DNA of 64,000 nt from an uncultured Eubacteriales bacterium. GTDB lineage: Bacteria; Bacillota; Clostridia; Saccharofermentanales; Fastidiosipilaceae. The stretch is taken from positions 4,182-68,181 of the forward strand of contig CABKML010000006.1 of assembly GCA_902373515.1 (NCBI GenBank), given 5' to 3'. Shown here in pieces: positions 33,665 through 41,534 of this stretch (its first letter is position 1; each line of letters begins with the position of its first letter). The position numbers and the translations under genes are program-made. The notes beneath the pieces are model-generated. The model did not search any database, was not told where the DNA came from, and was given only the letters and a program-made list of their open reading frames with translations.

Positions 33665-34676
33665 ATGGAAGAATAATTTTATTGAAGTAAAGCCGCCGAG
33701 GACTTTGAAAAAAATTACCGGCACAAGGTTTGGGGCAGTTTTGAATAAAAACCCGTGGACAACACCTTTTCAGGCATGGTGCGAAATTACAAAGACCTAT
33801 AATTTACCGTTTGAGGATACTATCTATACTTCAGCAGGTAAAATTATCGAGCCGAAGCAAGCTGAATACATGAAAAAAGCCTATTTTATGCACAATCTTG
33901 TAGCACCTACTGATAAATACGGTGTAGATTATTTTAAGCGGCTTAAAGGCGATTTTTTCCCTGAAAATTCTGTCTTTGGTGGTATGTGGGACTACATTTT
34001 AACTGATAAAAAGGGCAAGCCTACAGCAGTTTTAGAAATGAAAACAACAAAGCGTGTCGAGGATTGGGCACCTGATATACCTGAATACTATGCTTTGCAA
34101 GCTGCATTGTATGCTTATCTGCTAAACGTGGATACAGTACATATGGTCTGTAGCATTCTTACAGACAAAGACTATGAAACACCTGAAGCGTATGTACCGA
34201 GTGCAAAAAACACAATTATAGCTACTTTTTCACTTAAAGAGCGGTATCCGGACTTTGACAAGCTCTTATTAAAGGCGGAGCAGTTTTATATGACCTGTAA
34301 AAGCGGCGTAAGCCCTGAATTTGACGAGGAAAAGGACAAGGAGTACTTATCAGCCTTACGAACAAATACGCTTGCTACAGCCCCGAATTTAGACGAATTA
34401 GACGAGCTTGTTTTTCAGTATGAAAGAAAGCTGAAAGAGCTGAAACCGCTTGAAAAAGCAATTAAGGAAAGACAAGATAACCTGAAAAAGTTTTGCCAAC
34501 AAAGTTTTAGAGAGGGTGATACGAAAGTCACGTTACAAAGCAAAAATTTTTGTTGGACAGTCGCTAAAACAAGTACTGTAGATATTGATAAAATAGCATT
34601 ACAAGCAGATGGTATCTTTACCAAATATGCAAAAGAAAAAGTTCAATTTAGATTGACAAAAAAGGAGATTAAATGA
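33654..34676 (+). CDS. YqaJ-like viral recombinase exonuclease
   Basis: A 340-residue lambda-exonuclease-like nuclease. The N-terminal KITGTRFGAVLNKNPW, then the metal site GGMWDYIL (Asp) and VLEMKTT (Glu-x-Lys), and EYYALQAALYAYLL (Gln-containing motif III) are clear. The last third is a coiled coil (about 235-285). It would resect DNA ends so the ERF protein can anneal the single strands. Confidence 0.88.
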   Translation: MEIEWKNNFIEVKPPRTLKKITGTRFGAVLNKNPWTTPFQAWCEITKTYNLPFEDTIYTSAGKIIEPKQAEYMKKAYFMHNLVAPTDKYGVDYFKRLKGDFFPENSVFGGMWDYILTDKKGKPTAVLEMKTTKRVEDWAPDIPEYYALQAALYAYLLNVDTVHMVCSILTDKDYETPEAYVPSAKNTIIATFSLKERYPDFDKLLLKAEQFYMTCKSGVSPEFDEEKDKEYLSALRTNTLATAPNLDELDELVFQYERKLKELKPLEKAIKERQDNLKKFCQQSFREGDTKVTLQSKNFCWTVAKTSTVDIDKIALQADGIFTKYAKEKVQFRLTKKEIK

Positions 34677-34677
34677 C

Positions 34678-35076
34678 ATGGCAAACTTTGAATTGACGGA
34701 AAACGCTTTTAAGGAAATTCCTGAGGGAAATTATGTTTTGAGAATAGCGGAAATTGAGTACTCTGAAACTTACGCAAAGGCAAAAGTCGTACTAGAAACT
34801 GAAAAAGGTGCAAGAATCTATTTACGCTATTTACTAGATAAAACTGGAGGTTGTAACGCTTTTTCGTGGCTTTTAAGAGCTGCTTTTAACGATGAAAACT
34901 TAAAGTCTATTGACCCGGAAAAAGCAAAAGGTCTTTTTGTAAAAGCAGACGTAACACAAACTAAACTACCATCAAAAAAGCAAGAGGGCGAATTTGTAAC
35001 ATTCTACAACATCCGAAATATAAAGCCGGCTCAAGGCTTTTTAGATGATGATAGTGAATTTTTTAACGACTTGTAA
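34678..35076 (+). CDS. DUF669-like protein, possible phage single-strand DNA-binding protein
   Basis: 132 residues of mostly beta character (EIPEGNYVLRIAEIEYSETYAKAKVVLET...) resembling the DUF669 group common beside ERF and YqaJ genes. It ends in an acidic, Phe-containing tail (DDDSEFFNDL), similar in style to the interaction tail of SSB proteins. Role as SSB is an inference from tail and position. The stop is followed at once by the hairpin described at 35082-35118. Confidence 0.6.
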   Translation: MANFELTENAFKEIPEGNYVLRIAEIEYSETYAKAKVVLETEKGARIYLRYLLDKTGGCNAFSWLLRAAFNDENLKSIDPEKAKGLFVKADVTQTKLPSKKQEGEFVTFYNIRNIKPAQGFLDDDSEFFNDL

Positions 35077-35081
35077 TGACT

Positions 35082-35118
35082 GGAGGAAGGCGGAGTTCTT
35101 CTCCGCCTATTTTTTATG
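35082..35118 (+). promoter_or_regulatory. Hairpin between Shine-Dalgarno and start codon (or attenuator)
   Basis: GGAGGA (35082-35087) is followed by a 7-bp stem GGCGGAG / CTCCGCC (35089-35095, 35101-35107) with loop TTCTT, then TATTTTTT and ATG 35116. Read as RNA, the hairpin plus U-run is an intrinsic terminator touching the next start codon. Alternatively, looping it out leaves 9 bases between Shine-Dalgarno and ATG, an ideal distance. Confidence 0.6.
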
Positions 35119-35400
35119 AAAAATGCCGAAGCTCTAATAGCTGCAATCCTGAAATTAGCAGCAAAAGACTATAAAAACCTTGCAATCGGTAAAAACGTTG
35201 CACCTTACAAAAATGAACGCCAGTCTATGACTAAAATTAAAATCAGCGAAAATAAAGAAGTAGAAGCACCGTCGCTTGAGGAGCTAAATTACTTTTTCAG
35301 CAGCGAATGGTGTCATGACCTTTTTGAATGTATTGAAGTTGACAAAAATAAACTTTTAGAAAAAGTAAATCACGATATTAAAAAAGAGTGGAGTAAGTAG
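35116..35400 (+). CDS. Hypothetical phage early protein
   Basis: 94 residues: helical N-terminus (EALIAAILKLAAKDYKNLA), then a charged middle with EAPSLEELNYFFSSEWCHDLFECI. Not recognised. Its start codon depends on the hairpin-separated ribosome site. Sits between the SSB-like gene and the primase gene, 1 base from the latter, so a replication accessory role is plausible but unproven. Confidence 0.6.
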   Translation: MKNAEALIAAILKLAAKDYKNLAIGKNVAPYKNERQSMTKIKISENKEVEAPSLEELNYFFSSEWCHDLFECIEVDKNKLLEKVNHDIKKEWSK

Positions 35401-35401
35401 T

Positions 35402-36223
35402 ATGTATGAGCTTTTCCCGGAAGAATTAAAAAAGCAAAAACAGTGGGTATGCGCTAAAAAGCTTGTAAAAATACCTTTTCAAGCTACCGATTTTGCTGCT
35501 GCAAGCAGTTCTAACCCTGAAACATGGTCTACTTTCAAAGCAGCGTATACTTCAGTTTTAGACGGCTTTAACGGCTATGAATATTTAGGTTATGTTTTTA
35601 ACGATAATGGTATTGTCGGTATAGACCTCGACCATTGTATAGATGAAAGCGGAAATTATAGCTTACTTGCACAAGATATTTTACAACATACAAGCTCTTA
35701 CGCTGAGTTTTCTAAAAGTGGTAAAGGGTTGCATATCTTAGTTAAAGGCAATTTGCCGTTTAGCGGCACAAACAATCGACAAGGACTTGAAATTTATAAG
35801 TCTAAACGCTTTTTTGTCTGCACGGGAAAAGCTCTTAAAAATCATACAGCTTTACTCTATGACCAACAATTAATTGATATGATTATAGAAAAGTATTTAT
35901 CTTTTTCTGAGCCTATACAACCGGAAACACAACAACAGCAGCAAAAAACAAGTATCCGTAAATGCAATAAGCCTTTAATTTATCAGCCTATTTACAAGCT
36001 TGAAAAGCACAGTTTTACAGTAACTTATCCACCTATTGACAACGGCGCAAGGCACATGAGCCTATTATCTATTGCCGGGCAATTTTGGACTATAGGCTGC
36101 GACCTTGAAGATATTGTAAACTTGCTTTTCAAACTTAATTCCGAGCTTTGCATTGACCCTTTACCAGACAGTGAAATTTATCAAATTTTAAGGAGTGTAA
36201 CCAAATATGCTAGAAGTAATTAA
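35402..36223 (+). CDS. Primase-polymerase (AEP/Prim-Pol) family protein
   Basis: A 273-residue archaeo-eukaryotic-primase-like protein. Visible catalytic pattern: GIDLDHCID (DxD metal site, about 80-85), SKSGKGLHILVKG (SxH-type motif) and GLEIYKSKRFFVCTG (third acidic/basic motif). A Gln-rich linker (about 180-190) leads to a C-terminal PriCT-like helical domain. It overlaps the SF3 helicase gene by 17 bases; the two together form a primase-helicase pair that in other phages is a single polypeptide. Confidence 0.82.
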   Translation: MYELFPEELKKQKQWVCAKKLVKIPFQATDFAAASSSNPETWSTFKAAYTSVLDGFNGYEYLGYVFNDNGIVGIDLDHCIDESGNYSLLAQDILQHTSSYAEFSKSGKGLHILVKGNLPFSGTNNRQGLEIYKSKRFFVCTGKALKNHTALLYDQQLIDMIIEKYLSFSEPIQPETQQQQQKTSIRKCNKPLIYQPIYKLEKHSFTVTYPPIDNGARHMSLLSIAGQFWTIGCDLEDIVNLLFKLNSELCIDPLPDSEIYQILRSVTKYARSN

Positions 36224-37754
36224 AACGCCGTATGACACCGAATACCGCTTTTATCTAAAAACCGGGCAGTACCTTACAGACGAGGATGTTTGTAAAAAGT
36301 TAGACTATATTTATAACTTAAAACCTGAAGAGCCGCAAAAAAACACGATAGACTACAGTTGGGACGAAATAGGTTTATCAAGAATTTTTGCCGACTTATA
36401 CAAGCCTGAGCTGCGCTACTGCATAGAGAATAAGTGTTGGTATGTTTATAACGGTATAAAGTGGGTGCAAGATACAGGAGGGCTGCTTGCTAACGAGAAA
36501 ATTAAAGAGTTTTTCTCAATCTTATATATTTATTGTTGGGAAAAAGAAATTAAAAAGTTTTCAGAATCTATTCACAGGCTTTCATCAAAGTCTTACCGGG
36601 ACAAAATTCTAAAAGACACGGCAAGTGTTTATCCTATATCTGTAAATGAATTTGATAAAGACCCTTATTTAATCAATTGCAAAAACGGCGTTTTTGACTT
36701 GAAAAAAGGGGAGTTTAGAAAACATAAAGCTGAAGATTTTTTTGCACAATCTACTAATTTTTGCTACAGTTCAGACGGTGACTTTGACCCAGAAGTAATT
36801 ACAAAAGACGTACGCTGCAAACGCTTTGAGCAATTTATAGATGAAGTGACTGAGGGGGACAAGGAAAAAGCAAAGTATTTACAGTACGCCTTAGGCTACT
36901 CAATCTTAGGCAAAGCGTCAGAAGAATGCTTGTTTTTAGTATACGGTAAAACTACTCGTAACGGTAAAAGTACCTTGTTAAATGCTATCTTGCACGCTTT
37001 AGGCGACTATGCAACAACTACTACACTAGACTTAATCTGTAAAAGCAGCGGCGTAAAAGACTTAAATGCTGCCTCGCCAATGCTTGCAAACCTTAAAGGT
37101 AAGCGGCTAGTTGTGATGTCTGAAACAGAGGAGCATGGGAAGTTGGACGAAAGTAAAGTTAAGACTTTAACAGGCGGCGAAGAAATTTCCTGCCGTAAGC
37201 TTTACGGAGAGCCTTTTTCTTATTTGCCGCAATTTACAATGTGGGTTACTTGTAACGACTTGCCTGCTGCATACGATAATGCGCTTTTTGAATCAGGACG
37301 CTTAAAGGTTATTGAATTTTCAAAGCACTTTACAGAAAAAGAACAAGATAAAACACTAAAAGATTATTTCCGTACACAGGAAGCAATGCAAGGTATTTTT
37401 TACTGGCTGATGATGGGCTGCTATGATTATCAGAAGTTCGGGCTGCACGCCCCTGAAATTGTAGAAAGCAAAATTAAGGAATATCAAGAAGATAACAATT
37501 TAACGCTACAATTCTTAAATGACTGCTGCGAATTGCAACCGGGAGGATACGTTAAAGCAAGCGAACTATTTGAGGTTTATCAAACGTGGGCTAAGAAACG
37601 GGGTTATTTTTCAGGGAGTATCAGAACTTTTAACAAAGCTTTGAAGATGACTACATGGAAAAATCAAAGACTAAAATTTCACTTAGGTATGAGTAGGCAA
37701 TTGCTTTTTGATGGTATTAATATCAAAAAAGACCTTAATCTTTTTGCACTATAA
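36207..37754 (+). CDS. SF3 helicase, D5/P4-type primase C-terminal family
   Basis: 515 residues. The D5_N region (about 130-230, with CKNGVFDLKKGEF) precedes the superfamily 3 helicase core: Walker A GKTTRNGKST at 247-256, Walker B-type LVVMSETEEHG, sensor WVTCNDLP with its Asn, and the RLKVIEFSKHF segment. A C-terminal winged-helix-like region follows (about 430-515). It would unwind DNA at the phage origin, which I suspect lies immediately downstream (37943-38265). Confidence 0.9.
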   Translation: MLEVIKTPYDTEYRFYLKTGQYLTDEDVCKKLDYIYNLKPEEPQKNTIDYSWDEIGLSRIFADLYKPELRYCIENKCWYVYNGIKWVQDTGGLLANEKIKEFFSILYIYCWEKEIKKFSESIHRLSSKSYRDKILKDTASVYPISVNEFDKDPYLINCKNGVFDLKKGEFRKHKAEDFFAQSTNFCYSSDGDFDPEVITKDVRCKRFEQFIDEVTEGDKEKAKYLQYALGYSILGKASEECLFLVYGKTTRNGKSTLLNAILHALGDYATTTTLDLICKSSGVKDLNAASPMLANLKGKRLVVMSETEEHGKLDESKVKTLTGGEEISCRKLYGEPFSYLPQFTMWVTCNDLPAAYDNALFESGRLKVIEFSKHFTEKEQDKTLKDYFRTQEAMQGIFYWLMMGCYDYQKFGLHAPEIVESKIKEYQEDNNLTLQFLNDCCELQPGGYVKASELFEVYQTWAKKRGYFSGSIRTFNKALKMTTWKNQRLKFHLGMSRQLLFDGINIKKDLNLFAL

Positions 37755-37775
37755 GCGTTTGTAAACACGCTTATG

Positions 37776-37784
37776 TGTTATAAT
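37776..37784 (+). promoter_or_regulatory. Extended -10 promoter for small RNA
   Basis: TGT-TATAAT is a perfect extended -10 (TGnTATAAT), 22 bases after the helicase stop. A TTTGTA at 37758-37763 could be a weak -35. Confidence 0.6.
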
Positions 37785-37790
37785 TTTATA

Positions 37791-37863
37791 GGAACAGGTC
37801 GGGAAGGATACGTTCCCCCGACTAAACATAAAGCCGGAAAGCATACGATGCCCCGGCTTTTTT
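37791..37863 (+). ncRNA. Candidate phage small RNA with two similar hairpins
   Basis: About 73 bases between a predicted start and a U-tailed terminator. Hairpin 1 (37798-37822): outer stem GTCGGG/CCCGAC, 5' bulge AA, inner GGA/TCC, loop TACGT. Hairpin 2 (37831-37859): outer AAGCCGG/CCGGCTT, bulge AAA, inner GCA/TGC, loop TACGA, then TTTTT. The two share bulge and loop while their stems differ compensatorily, so the structure rather than the sequence is kept. Hairpin 2 doubles as terminator. It may instead be only a terminator with a duplicated arm after the helicase gene. No known RNA family recognised. Confidence 0.55.
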
Positions 37864-37942
37864 ACTGCTTATTTTTCTTTGTTTTTGTATGCCTTAACTA
37901 TTCTTTAAGGTGGTACAGAAAATCAGTGATGTAGAAATTTCC

Positions 37943-38265
37943 TTCATCACTATTTTTTGCGCTTCATCACTATTATCAACAAGATAGAATTATATACATT
38001 TTCATAAATTTACAAACAGATTACGCAAATTACAGAAAAATGTATAAAATGTGTACAAGAGCTTTTTTGATAGTGATGAAGAGTGATGAAGAGTGATGAA
38101 ATTTAATTGATAATCACTATCTTAAAAGTACCGAAAAATCGGCGAATGAATGCGATACAGTGATAATAGTGAAATAATTTCTTATATGTAGTGATAGTGA
38201 AATATATATAATATATAGCGTATATAGGGAATACAATAGGAAGTATTCATCACTATTCATCACTA
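37943..38265. repeat. TTCATCACTA repeat cluster around an AT-rich core (possible origin or packaging site)
   Basis: TTCATCACTA lies at 37943, 37963, 38246 and 38256 on the plus strand; TAGTGATGAA or GAGTGATGAA lies at 38071, 38081 and 38091 (tandem, 10-bp period). Shorter GTGATA/TCACTAT versions are at 38114, 38159 and 38189, and an AT-only core lies at about 38203-38220. No gene fits in 37864-38327. Placement after primase/helicase genes and before terS allows two readings: iterons of the replication origin, or terminase small-subunit binding sites. Confidence 0.65.
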
Positions 38266-38334
38266 TGACTACTCAAAAATAGAATTTTTTCGTTGTGGTA
38301 AAATAGAAGAAAAAGAGGGGGACTCTAATGAATA

Positions 38335-38862
38335 GTGAAAGAAACAAAACAAGAAATAAAAGCCAATCAGAAATATAAACGGATATTCAAACCCCGTATT
38401 AATCAAGGCAATAACGCTAAGTTTGTCCGTATGGCAGTAGCTAGTCTTAAATTGCCGCCTATAGATATTCGAGATTCTTATCAGATAGCTGATAGATGTA
38501 TGCGATACCTTGAAGATTGTGTGAAAGATACAATTAAGCCTACGGTAGCCGGGCTTTGTCTTTATTTAGGAATTACAACTAAAACATGGGCAAACTGGCA
38601 GCACGGATTAACTGAATTTAACACGCCTGAATATATGGCGGTTATTCAGAAAATTGTAAGTTTATTCAATTCTGTATTAGAACAACAGCTTGTAGATTCG
38701 GAATTAGCTCCAATTTCTGGAATCTTCTTACTCAAGAACCACTTTGGCTATCAAGACGAAAAAGGAATAAATATTCAAAAAATGAATAAACTAGACGAGC
38801 CAAAAACAGAAGAAGAACTAATAAAAGAATACATAAACGACGTACCTCAAAAATCAAAATAA
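38335..38862 (+). CDS. Terminase small subunit-like DNA-packaging protein
   Basis: A 175-residue DNA-binding protein. HTH-like segment KPTVAGLCLYLGITTKTWANW (about 62-82) and the later SGIFLLKNHFGYQD are typical of terminase small subunits of the gp3/terS type, which recognise packaging DNA and recruit the large subunit. Start is GTG 38335; upstream TGA (38329) closes the frame. An ATG at 38328 with a better-spaced AGGGGG opens only a 16-codon frame that overlaps the start. Unusually, terL lies 5 kb downstream, beyond an opposite-strand block. Confidence 0.72.
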   Translation: MKETKQEIKANQKYKRIFKPRINQGNNAKFVRMAVASLKLPPIDIRDSYQIADRCMRYLEDCVKDTIKPTVAGLCLYLGITTKTWANWQHGLTEFNTPEYMAVIQKIVSLFNSVLEQQLVDSELAPISGIFLLKNHFGYQDEKGINIQKMNKLDEPKTEEELIKEYINDVPQKSK

Positions 38863-38924
38863 AGGGGCATACAAGCGCAAGAATAATTAAAGCAGTGATT
38901 ATACCTTTTTCGCAATAAGACGTG

Positions 38925-38957
38925 AAAAACACCCCCAGAATGATTTCCTGAGGGTGT
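38925..38957 (-). terminator. Terminator of the leftward accessory operon
   Basis: On the minus strand a stem ACACCC (with an added CTG/CAG pairing and a C-A mismatch) is followed by TTTTT. It lies 29 bases after the stop of the FtsK-like gene. Confidence 0.75.
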
Positions 38958-38985
38958 CAAAGAATAAAGGTGTCAATGTAATGTT

Positions 38986-39714
38986 TCAGCGGAACAGATA
39001 AATAAACCGCTTGAGCTTTGAATAGGTTCGGTAAGTGTCACAAAAAGACTGTAATTCTTTCAAAGTGTCTAAAGTTATATCTGAATATTTATTCAGTCCG
39101 CTGATGTTTATAATCATTCTGCCGTTTTGCGGTAAATAGAATGCATCGTCAGAATAGATTAAATTGCGGCTCTCTTGCTTATTTGCTGTATGCAGCGCAA
39201 CCGTGCATGTGAAATTTGCTTTAATCTGTCCGCTAATAACGTCCCTGGTTGGGCGTTGAGTTGCAATAATTAGGTGGTAATTACACGCTCTGCCAAACTG
39301 AATAAGTTTACATACGAGCTGAGTAACTTCCTTTTTTCTCATCGTTATAAGGTCGGCAAATTCATCAATGATAATATATGTCGGGTGGTCTGTCACTTTC
39401 GCTTTACGCTTAAATTGCATAAGTTTATACTCAATATCCATCTTATAAACTAAATTTTGCAATAGGGCTAAGATATTTCCCATGTTACTTGCATAACCGG
39501 CTATACACTTGTAACCAGTAAAATTAATCAAATCTACTTTTTTCGGGTCTATGAGGTACAGGGTGTTGCAGCCTTGAGCAATGAGGTAATTTATTATCGT
39601 ATTAAGCAATACGGACTTACCCGAGCCGGTAGTGCCGCCAACTAGAGCGTGGGTACTTTCGGTAATGACTTTTAAGTATTCAGGTAATGTTACCTCGACT
39701 TTTGTATTATCCAT
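38986..39714 (-). CDS. Minimal FtsK/SpoIIIE-type DNA translocase motor
   Basis: A 242-residue RecA-fold motor: Walker A GTTGSGKS at 27-34, Walker B TYIIIDEFADL (about 115-125), and the ATQRPTRDVISG segment typical of FtsK/SpoIIIE/TraB motors. There is no membrane region and no C-terminal gamma winged helix, so it is a stripped-down translocase. Start set at ATG 39714 with GGGGAG 8 bases upstream (a TTG 6 bases earlier is less likely). Last gene of the leftward eight-gene operon. Family members pump double-stranded DNA; recognition and membrane functions could be supplied by the upstream genes. Confidence 0.85.
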   Translation of the reverse strand: MDNTKVEVTLPEYLKVITESTHALVGGTTGSGKSVLLNTIINYLIAQGCNTLYLIDPKKVDLINFTGYKCIAGYASNMGNILALLQNLVYKMDIEYKLMQFKRKAKVTDHPTYIIIDEFADLITMRKKEVTQLVCKLIQFGRACNYHLIIATQRPTRDVISGQIKANFTCTVALHTANKQESRNLIYSDDAFYLPQNGRMIINISGLNKYSDITLDTLKELQSFCDTYRTYSKLKRFIYLFR

Positions 39715-39716
39715 TT

Positions 39717-40250
39717 TCAAAACTCCCCGCTTTCTTTTGCTTTTTCATAAGCTGCAATAGCTTCATCATAAATTATTTTAACAAGATTTAGATCGTTAGT
39801 TTCGCTTTCATCAGTATAAGTATCAATAAGGTGTTTGATATTTTCTTTCCTCATAAATTCAGCCGCTCCGCTTTCCAGAAATATATCGTCGGCGGTGAAA
39901 TAGCTCCACAAATCGCAATAATTATCTATAACATATTCTTTGATTTTTACTAATTCCCGCGCTTTGTCTATGATGTTTTGAGGGTAGCGGTATTGTGCGC
40001 TTTGGGGGTCTTCAAGCATTAACTTTAATTCACTTACACAAGATCGAACCATGAAATCGTCCCACTCTACCTCAATCGCGCATTTGTCGTATAACAATAC
40101 CCGGTTTTTATGATTTTTATCAAATTCACCTATAATAAATTTTTTAGTTACTGGGTCGTACCATAAACTAGTCCCTTCATCTGCCCCAGTAGTCTTTTTT
40201 ATTAAACTTTTTACCGCTTTTTTTAGTTCCTTTGTTAGTTCCTGTTCCAT
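39717..40250 (-). CDS. Hypothetical protein of the FtsK operon
   Basis: 177 residues, acidic and helical, with SLWYDPVTKKFIIGEFDKNHKNRVLLYD near the N-terminus (a beta-rich stretch) and helices after residue 85. No recognised domain. Good GGAGGAG ribosome site. It stops 2 bases before the FtsK-like gene's start, so the two are probably coupled and may interact. Confidence 0.65.
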   Translation of the reverse strand: MEQELTKELKKAVKSLIKKTTGADEGTSLWYDPVTKKFIIGEFDKNHKNRVLLYDKCAIEVEWDDFMVRSCVSELKLMLEDPQSAQYRYPQNIIDKARELVKIKEYVIDNYCDLWSYFTADDIFLESGAAEFMRKENIKHLIDTYTDESETNDLNLVKIIYDEAIAAYEKAKESGEF

Positions 40251-40266
40251 AGTTATTACTCCTCCA

Positions 40267-40698
40267 TTAATTTTCTTTCGGTATCTTTACAATATGAATA
40301 GCACCGACAAATTCGGTAAATTCATATATAAATAGGGTTTCTTCGCTTGCCCTGTATGATAAACATTCAGACTTAAAACAATCTAAATATTTTTTATCTA
40401 CAAATAATTCTTTTTTGTTGCCATAATAAAACTTTATGCAAATATGCTTACCTATTTTTTGTACTTCATTATTTGTAAAAGCTGATACGGCGTGTTCTCT
40501 TTCGGATATAAATTCTTCTTCACAACACAATAGGGCGGAAAAACTTAAATTTACATACATTTTATTTTTTTCAATTTTTATAAAGTAGTAATTGTTCGGA
40601 AAAACATAAAAATTATTTTCATCCTCAAAGTAGGGGATTCGCTCGTTCTTTTGTAAAATTTTTTTAATTAATTCTTGCTGTACTTTTATAGTATTCAT
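40267..40698 (-). CDS. Hypothetical protein of the FtsK operon
   Basis: 143 residues with mixed beta strands (NFYVFPNNYYFIKIEKNKMYVNLSFSALL) and several Cys and Phe; no signal peptide or membrane helix. AAGGAAG upstream of the ATG. Unrecognised; conserved position only 4 bases after the preceding 63-residue gene. Confidence 0.62.
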   Translation of the reverse strand: MNTIKVQQELIKKILQKNERIPYFEDENNFYVFPNNYYFIKIEKNKMYVNLSFSALLCCEEEFISEREHAVSAFTNNEVQKIGKHICIKFYYGNKKELFVDKKYLDCFKSECLSYRASEETLFIYEFTEFVGAIHIVKIPKEN

Positions 40699-40702
40699 GC
40701 TT

Positions 40703-40894
40703 TTATACTTCCTTTGCTTTTTCGATTAATTCATTAAACCTATTTTCTGCTAACGCTTGCCATCTGCTAATACTATGGTCACTTCTGATGTATCTTGTGT
40801 ATTTTCTTACGTCATCGAAAAACGTTCCTGGGTCGTGCAATGTATTCAATTTTTTAATTCTATTAATATCGTGATATTCAAGGGCTACTAACAT
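40703..40894 (-). CDS. Small hypothetical protein of the FtsK operon
   Basis: 63 residues, basic and helical, with RIKKLNTLHDPGTFFDDVRKYTRYIR. GGAGG 7 bases before the start. Not recognised. It lies 3 bases after the preceding gene. Confidence 0.55.
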   Translation of the reverse strand: MLVALEYHDINRIKKLNTLHDPGTFFDDVRKYTRYIRSDHSISRWQALAENRFNELIEKAKEV

Positions 40895-40897
40895 TTT

Positions 40898-41083
40898 TTA
40901 CCTCCGTTTTGCAAAGTGCGCCGAGATTATGTCGGTGTCTTTGATATATATCGTTTCATTTGGAATATTTGCTACAAAGATTTTTTTTTGCCTTTTAACT
41001 CTGTCTTTGAACTCTTTACATGTATGATAGCGGGTAGAGCTACATATATATTCATTGTTGATATACAAATTAATCTTTTTCAT
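40898..41083 (-). CDS. Small hypothetical protein of the FtsK operon
   Basis: 61 residues: KKINLYINNEYICSSTRYHTCKEFKDRVKRQ, then a beta-rich end IPNETIYIKDTDIISAHFAKRR. This style of small basic protein is common in phage and plasmid accessory regions of Firmicutes, but no function is known to me. The ribosome site is weak (GTGAAAG). Confidence 0.55.
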   Translation of the reverse strand: MKKINLYINNEYICSSTRYHTCKEFKDRVKRQKKIFVANIPNETIYIKDTDIISAHFAKRR

Positions 41084-41098
41084 GCTTTCACGCTTTCA

Positions 41099-41506
41099 CT
41101 AGATAAACTTCATAATATTTATAAGAAAACAAGGCTTTTTTACACTGTCTATAAATTTTTGTTGCATATTCCCGGCAAGCATAATTTTTCGGTGTTGAGT
41201 ACACCCCTTATCACGGTATAAATTCGTTAAATACGTTTTGCCTTTTATTATTTGCAGTATAAAGCAAGTAGTAGGAACCGGGTATTTATAGCTCTTTGGC
41301 ATGTCTGATTGCACTGTTTCCGAGTAAATAAGCGTTACATCGTGAATATCTTTAATGTTTATAAAGCACTTAATCGCTGCTTTTAGCTTGTCTGCTTCTT
41401 CATAAATGGTATTAACATCTGTAAATTGTGCCTTACACCGTGCTTGAACGGTATCTAACTCTTTTTGAATTTTTTCCTTGTTTGATTCAGTGACTAAAAT
41501 TTTCAT
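41099..41506 (-). CDS. Hypothetical protein of the FtsK operon
   Basis: 135 residues: an N-terminal helical coiled segment (EKIQKELDTVQARCKAQFTDVNTIYEEADKLKAAIKC), then beta strands (VPTTCFILQIIKGKTYLTNLY). GGAGGAAT upstream. Unrecognised. Confidence 0.6.
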   Translation of the reverse strand: MKILVTESNKEKIQKELDTVQARCKAQFTDVNTIYEEADKLKAAIKCFINIKDIHDVTLIYSETVQSDMPKSYKYPVPTTCFILQIIKGKTYLTNLYRDKGCTQHRKIMLAGNMQQKFIDSVKKPCFLINIMKFI

Positions 41507-41534
41507 GATTATTATTCCTCCGTATTTTGGTCTT

